From: Fibrisoma limi BUZ 3
GTDB taxonomy: Bacteria > Bacteroidota > Bacteroidia > Cytophagales > Spirosomataceae
Direction: 5' to 3'
Length of the DNA: 64,000 nucleotides
Assembly: GCF_000296815.2 (NCBI RefSeq)
Contig: NZ_CAIT01000006.1
Span: 166,777 to 230,776 of the forward strand
Part shown: one piece after another, positions 60,877 through 64,000 of the stretch
How positions within the stretch are numbered: the first letter of the stretch is position 1
Layout of the letters: each line of letters opens with the position of its first letter
Position numbers and translations under genes: made by a program
Notes under the pieces: model-generated
Told to the model about the DNA's origin: nothing
The model's database searches: none
What the model saw: the letters and a program-made list of their open reading frames with translations, nothing else

Positions 60877-61692
60877 ATGATACCTGAAATTTTTAAGCCA
60901 GATAGCAGCTTGTCGCCATTCGTCAAATGTTATTGGACCTTAGAAAGCCCGCGGGAAAAAACACCGTCGAGAAACACCATCGTACCAGACGGTTGTATGA
61001 AATTGATTTTTCACTACGGCGATTTATATAAGTATCACCCTGAGGATGGAAATTCTGTAAACTTGCCGAGATGTTTCTTAATTGGACAATTGACACGACC
61101 ATACGAAGTAGAGCCGACAGGTGAAACAGGGACATTTTTTGTTTGCTTTCACCCAAACGGTTTTTTACCCTTTACAACCATTCCTATAAAAGAAATGGAA
61201 AATACGGCCGTGGCATTAGAAAAACTATTTGGGAAAGATGCACAGGAAATCGAACAGAGCATTTTAAACGCCGGTTCTACTGCGGAGAGGATACATCATA
61301 TCGAAACCTTTTTAGTTAATCGATTAACGAAGACAGAAGCCGTTGACTACATTGTAACATCAACTGTTGAAACTATTTTAACCGCTAACGGACAGCTATC
61401 GGTTCATGAACTTTCCAGTCAACATAAGATCAACCGAAGACAATTAGTCCGTAAATTTTCGTCCGCCATTGGCCTAAGCCCGAAACAACTGTCAAAAACG
61501 ATACGGTTACAGGCTGCACTTAAAACGTTGCTTACTAAAAATACCACGAGCCTTACCGATCTGGCTTACGAAAACGACTACTTTGACCAGGCGCATTTCA
61601 TAAAAGACTTCAAAGAATTTACTGGAATAACGCCCAAAGAATTTTACGGAGAACACCTGAAAATGTCTTTGATCTTTGAGACAGATGAGTAG
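60877..61692 (+). CDS. AraC-family transcriptional regulator (DUF6597-like)
   Basis: 271 residues. The N-terminal sensor begins MIPEIFKPDSSLSPFVKCYW and includes TIVPDGCMKLIFHYGD, the typical DUF6597 block. The C-terminal HTH has NRRQLVRKFSSAIGLSPKQL and LTDLAYENDYFDQAHFIKDF with FTGITPKEF. The gene is AT-richer than most of the window and precedes a VOC and a TfoX-like gene with the same composition. Confidence 0.92.
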   Translation: MIPEIFKPDSSLSPFVKCYWTLESPREKTPSRNTIVPDGCMKLIFHYGDLYKYHPEDGNSVNLPRCFLIGQLTRPYEVEPTGETGTFFVCFHPNGFLPFTTIPIKEMENTAVALEKLFGKDAQEIEQSILNAGSTAERIHHIETFLVNRLTKTEAVDYIVTSTVETILTANGQLSVHELSSQHKINRRQLVRKFSSAIGLSPKQLSKTIRLQAALKTLLTKNTTSLTDLAYENDYFDQAHFIKDFKEFTGITPKEFYGEHLKMSLIFETDE

Positions 61693-61720
61693 CCTTGTCC
61701 CATTTTTACAATTTTAGGCT

Positions 61721-61765
61721 TTGAACCTGTTGCATCTTTGCATTGCAATAGTGCAACAGGTTCAA
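61721..61765. promoter_or_regulatory. 14-bp inverted repeat in the VOC gene leader
   Basis: TTGAACCTGTTGCA (61721-61734) is the exact reverse complement of 61752-61765, with a 17-base loop. It ends 12 bases before the VOC start and 28 bases after the AraC stop. It could terminate, attenuate or serve as an operator. Confidence 0.55.
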
Positions 61766-61777
61766 AATAGCCAAAAA

Positions 61778-62152
61778 ATGAACAGCGTAAATCCAGTTGG
61801 TTGGTTTGATATTTATGTAGCTGACTTAGAACGGGCAAAAGCATTTTATGAAGCTGTATTCAACACACAGCTTGTTGACTTGCCAAATGAATGGGGGAAG
61901 CAATCATTTTTTCCATTCAACCATGAAAGCGTGAATATTTCAGGTGCATTGGTTGAAAATGAAAATAAGCTCGCAGATGGCAACAATACAATAGTTTATT
62001 TTGCTTCCGACGATTGTATCACGGAAGAATCCAGAGTGGAAAAAGCAGGCGGGAAAATTATTAAGCCTAAAACGGCAATCGGAGAGTTTGGATTTATTTC
62101 ATTACTTACTGATACGGAAGGGAATACGATTGGGCTCCACTCGCAAAAGTAG
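61778..62152 (+). CDS. VOC-family (glyoxalase-like) protein
   Basis: 124 residues from MNSVNPVGWFDIYVADLERA (61778); upstream codons lie in a hairpin and are rejected. The two beta-alpha-beta-beta-beta modules are visible (FDIYVADLERAKAFYEAVFN; IVYFASDDCITEESRVEKAG; GEFGFISLLTDTEGNTIGLH). Metal-binding residues are not conserved in an obvious glyoxalase I pattern. A small-molecule lyase or binding role; the substrate is unknown. Probably coexpressed with the neighbouring AraC and TfoX-like genes. Confidence 0.9.
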   Translation: MNSVNPVGWFDIYVADLERAKAFYEAVFNTQLVDLPNEWGKQSFFPFNHESVNISGALVENENKLADGNNTIVYFASDDCITEESRVEKAGGKIIKPKTAIGEFGFISLLTDTEGNTIGLHSQK

Positions 62153-62160
62153 GTTTACGT

Positions 62161-62526
62161 ATGTCTTACGATATCAACCTTGCTAACAAAGTTAGAGCAT
62201 ATCTTGCCGAAATTCCCGGGATAGAAATTGAGGAAAAAGAAATGTTTGCTGTGCTGAATTTTATGGTAAACGGTAAAACGTGCATTTGTGTACGTGGCGA
62301 AGATTTAATGCTACGATTTGACCCAGCCTTGCAGGAAGAACTTGCAGAAAAAGAAGGGTATGAAACGATGCTGATGAAAGGCAAGGCGTATAAAGGGTAC
62401 TGCTACATAAAACCAGAAGGGTTTAGGAGAAGAAGCGACTTTGAATACTTCATGAACGTATGCCTTGCCTATAACAACGAATCTAAAGCATCAACTAAAG
62501 CGAAAAAGAAAGCAACAAACCGTTGA
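62161..62526 (+). CDS. TfoX N-terminal-domain protein
   Basis: 121 residues: MSYDINLANKVRAYLAEIPG, EEKEMFAVLNFMVNGKTCIC, DLMLRFDP and MLMKGKAYKGYCYIKPEGFR are the TfoX_N signature. The C-terminus is a lysine-rich tail (STKAKKKATNR). Full TfoX/Sxy competence regulators carry a second domain, absent here, so a DNA-transformation role is not implied. It is nine bases downstream of the VOC gene; a terminator follows. Confidence 0.9.
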   Translation: MSYDINLANKVRAYLAEIPGIEIEEKEMFAVLNFMVNGKTCICVRGEDLMLRFDPALQEELAEKEGYETMLMKGKAYKGYCYIKPEGFRRRSDFEYFMNVCLAYNNESKASTKAKKKATNR

Positions 62527-62556
62527 CAGACGATTTTCCATCGATGGAGTAATAGG

Positions 62557-62585
62557 GCTTACTTGAACTTTTGGTTCGAGTAAGC
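62557..62585 (+). terminator. Intrinsic terminator after TfoX-like gene
   Basis: 12-bp stem GCTTACTTGAAC (62557-62568) with GTTCGAGTAAGC (62574-62585), one mismatch, 5-base loop, then TTTTTTTTGC. Confidence 0.92.
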
Positions 62586-62651
62586 TTTTTTTGCTTAAAG
62601 GGCCTGCCATCACAACGCTCCGAACCGTTCGCTGCTCCTTAAAAAACATCC

Positions 62652-63167
62652 ATGATCTTACCAAAGGAAAGAGACCCGCGATTCATAACCATACGGCGTG
62701 GTGGTACATTAACCGATGCCAATCACCAGTTGCTGGCCTTGTGGGCTGCTACGTGCGCCGAACACGTACTGCACCTGTTTGAGCAGGCCAATGCCGACGA
62801 CAAACGACCCCGACAGGCCATCGAATTGACACGAGCGTGGGTAAACGGGGAGATACCCATGAAACAGGCGCACCAGGCGGCTTTTGCGGCCAATGCTGCG
62901 GCCAAGGGAATGCCCGAAGCGGCCAAGTTTGCCGCCCTGGCAGCCGGGCAGGCCGTGGCGGTGGCTCACGTAGCGGCCCATGAACTCGGCGCGGCTGCCT
63001 ATGCCATCCGGGCGGTAAGGGCGTCGGTCCCCGAAACCGAGAAGGATACCATTGGACGAAACGAGTGCCAATGGCAGCGGGAGCAGCTTCCGGATGCCAT
63101 TCGGGACCTGGTTCTGGATGACCAGCGACTACGAAATCACCTCTGCTGGTTTGTATTCGACTGCTGA
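62652..63167 (+). CDS. Imm5-like putative immunity protein
   Basis: 171 residues. LLALWAATCAEHVLHLFEQA, RPRQAIELTRAWVNGEIPMK and the long Ala-rich helices AAFAANAAAKGMPEAAKFAA and AVAVAHVAAHELGAAAYAIR fit the Imm5 family of polymorphic-toxin immunity proteins. No matching toxin lies next to it, so it may be an orphan that protects against a neighbour's toxin. Codon use is GC-rich, unlike the AT-rich trio just upstream. Confidence 0.82.
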   Translation: MILPKERDPRFITIRRGGTLTDANHQLLALWAATCAEHVLHLFEQANADDKRPRQAIELTRAWVNGEIPMKQAHQAAFAANAAAKGMPEAAKFAALAAGQAVAVAHVAAHELGAAAYAIRAVRASVPETEKDTIGRNECQWQREQLPDAIRDLVLDDQRLRNHLCWFVFDC

Positions 63168-63559
63168 CATGCCGCTACGCGATGATGTCCGTGACTGATA
63201 AAAGACAATGGCAGCTAACAGGAGTTTTGGGTCAACGGGGCCGATTCCGTCTGCCGTTACGGTGCGGACGTAGAACGTCCTACTCGCATTAAACCCGGTC
63301 AGCAGATAGAAGCGCTGTGTTCGTGATTTGTCTGAACGGAAAGGCTACAACCGTTGGTATTTATTTTATCGACAAATTAGCAGTGGCTTGCATTCGGGCT
63401 TTATAAAAATGTGGGTAAGTCAGGTAGGGTGTCAGGGTGCAAATAAGTCTTAGTGGTGGGTAAACGTTGCTGATAAAAGCAAGGCAGCTGAAGCCCATTG
63501 TAGCTGATTCGCATTTCTGTTATTGGCGGCTTTTGTGCCTATAAACCAAACGTTCACCC
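63168..63559. other. Intergenic region with a possible coding remnant
   Basis: 392 bases. On the minus strand, about 63168-63330 reads RFYLLTGFNASRTFYVRTVT and then ADGIGPVDPKLLLAAIVFYQ in one frame, resembling a fibronectin-III-like end, but without start or upstream domain. The rest (63335-63559) holds promoter-length sequence for the gene at 63560. Confidence 0.35.
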
Positions 63560-64000
63560 ATGAACCGACGACATTTCCTAAGCCTGTTACCTGCCTTCGC
63601 CTTCCCGGGTTCGCTGCTGTCGGCGGCTCCCGCCATGAAAGTCACCAAAGTAGAGACGTTCTACTGGAAAAGCCGCACCGATGCCCCCTGGTGGCCACAC
63701 TGGACCTGGGTACGGGTTCATACCGATACCGGGCTGGTAGGCCTTGGCGAAACCTATCCCCGCAACGCCATTGAAGCCGAGGCTATTCACAGCTACATTG
63801 CCCCGATGCTGCTTGGTCGCGACCCACGCGATATTGAGAGTATTTGGCGGCAACTCTATCAGCGTGCTGACTACGAAATAGCGGGCGGGGCCGAAACGCG
63901 GGCTATCAGTGCGGTCGATCTCGCTTTGTGGGACCTGCTGGGTAAATCGCTCAATACGCCTGTCTACAGGTTAATCGGTGGTCTATCGAACCCACAGGTT
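63560..64000 (+). CDS. Enolase-superfamily dehydratase (mandelate racemase/galactonate dehydratase-like), 3' truncated by window edge
   Basis: ATG at 63560; open to the window end, 147 codons. The N-terminus MNRRHFLSLLPAFAFPGSLL is a Tat-like signal (RRHFL). The MR_MLE N-terminal capping domain follows: MKVTKVETFYWKSRTDAPWW, HTDTGLVGLGETYPRNAIEA, MLLGRDPRDIESIWRQLYQR and the helix ETRAISAVDLALWDLLGKSL. The catalytic barrel lies beyond the window. It probably dehydrates or racemises a sugar acid, fitting the upstream sugar-oxidation genes. Confidence 0.9.
   Translation, partial: MNRRHFLSLLPAFAFPGSLLSAAPAMKVTKVETFYWKSRTDAPWWPHWTWVRVHTDTGLVGLGETYPRNAIEAEAIHSYIAPMLLGRDPRDIESIWRQLYQRADYEIAGGAETRAISAVDLALWDLLGKSLNTPVYRLIGGLSNPQV

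Noticed and set aside
62161..62526. TfoX-like gene as a natural-competence regulator
   Set aside because: Only the N-terminal TfoX domain is present and the gene sits in a transferred trio without competence genes.
1..64000. CRISPR arrays, rRNA/tRNA genes, prophage or transposase genes
   Set aside because: Looked for and not seen: no regularly spaced short repeats, no recognisable tRNA folds and no transposase, integrase or phage structural motifs.

Overview
The window looks like the chromosome of a Gram-negative member of the Bacteroidota, most like Cytophagales/Spirosoma. Three things point there: the gene content (GH127, GH35/DUF5597, DUF1080, PVC-type haem-binding dehydrogenase, DUF421, SPW-repeat, DUF5990 and DUF4136 families), starts without clear Shine-Dalgarno sequences, and several -7 motifs of the TAnnTTTG type used in this phylum. 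No rRNA, tRNA, tmRNA, CRISPR array, insertion sequence or replication origin was recognised. Function calls come from motifs read by eye, without any database search.

Layout. 1-3.6 kb: the end of an HAE1-type RND pump gene and its OprM/NodT-type outer-membrane channel. 3.6-14 kb: a stress/detoxification and regulator region with two tandem epoxide hydrolases, two NmrA-like reductases, a WYL regulator, two AraC regulators, an alpha/beta hydrolase and a RibD-like reductase. 14.5-15.7 kb: a small unknown gene, a helical protein and a stand-alone CheY-like receiver. 15.7-19.3 kb: a minus-strand block etfB-etfA-bifunctional nuclease-PLP ammonia-lyase with a hairpin at every junction. 19.5-31.8 kb: mostly single housekeeping or stress genes (TPR, lipoproteins, GNAT, Crp/Fnr, OsmC, amidase, Nramp-like transporter, SPW, DUF72, MocR regulator, DinB, DUF1080). 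32-41 kb: SDR, azoreductase with divergent HxlR regulator, lactonase, an overlapping DUF421 pair, a Gfo/Idh/MocA oxidoreductase and a GH13 amylase/trehalose-synthase-like enzyme. 40.8-43.3 kb: a TPR-histidine kinase and LytTR response-regulator pair. 43.9-46.3 kb: a beta-barrel, a VWA lipoprotein and a small lipoprotein. 46.4-48.6 kb: a RibD-like reductase, an AraC regulator and a DUF4136 protein. 50-58 kb: a glycan/sugar-oxidation cluster (GH127, GH35 and a giant DUF6807-dehydrogenase-cytochrome c fusion); the window ends in an enolase-superfamily sugar-acid dehydratase.

The most unusual parts are two inserts next to the sugar-utilisation genes. A PIN-toxin/antitoxin pair (49.45-50.09 kb) lies between the intact 3' end of the GH127 gene and a diverged second copy of that 3' end. 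An AT-rich GIY-YIG-like nuclease gene (57.98-58.96 kb) lies between the intact 3' end of the cytochrome c fusion gene and a diverged second copy of that end. The second copy is itself fused to a decapitated copy of the DUF5990 gene found intact 1.1 kb further on. This repeated logic (foreign genes inserted behind a gene, the old gene end displaced to the far side) may mark a mode of accessory-gene acquisition. The same stretch (58-63.2 kb) also holds an unknown protein paired with DUF5990, an AT-rich AraC-VOC-TfoX trio and an Imm5-like immunity protein, so it reads as an accessory island.

A second theme is long perfect inverted repeats between genes. Three share a GGTGTCAG/CTGACACC core (22.9, 37.3 and 53.8 kb). 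Others occur at 2.0, 10.4, 19.4 and 31.9 kb, alongside ordinary terminators.
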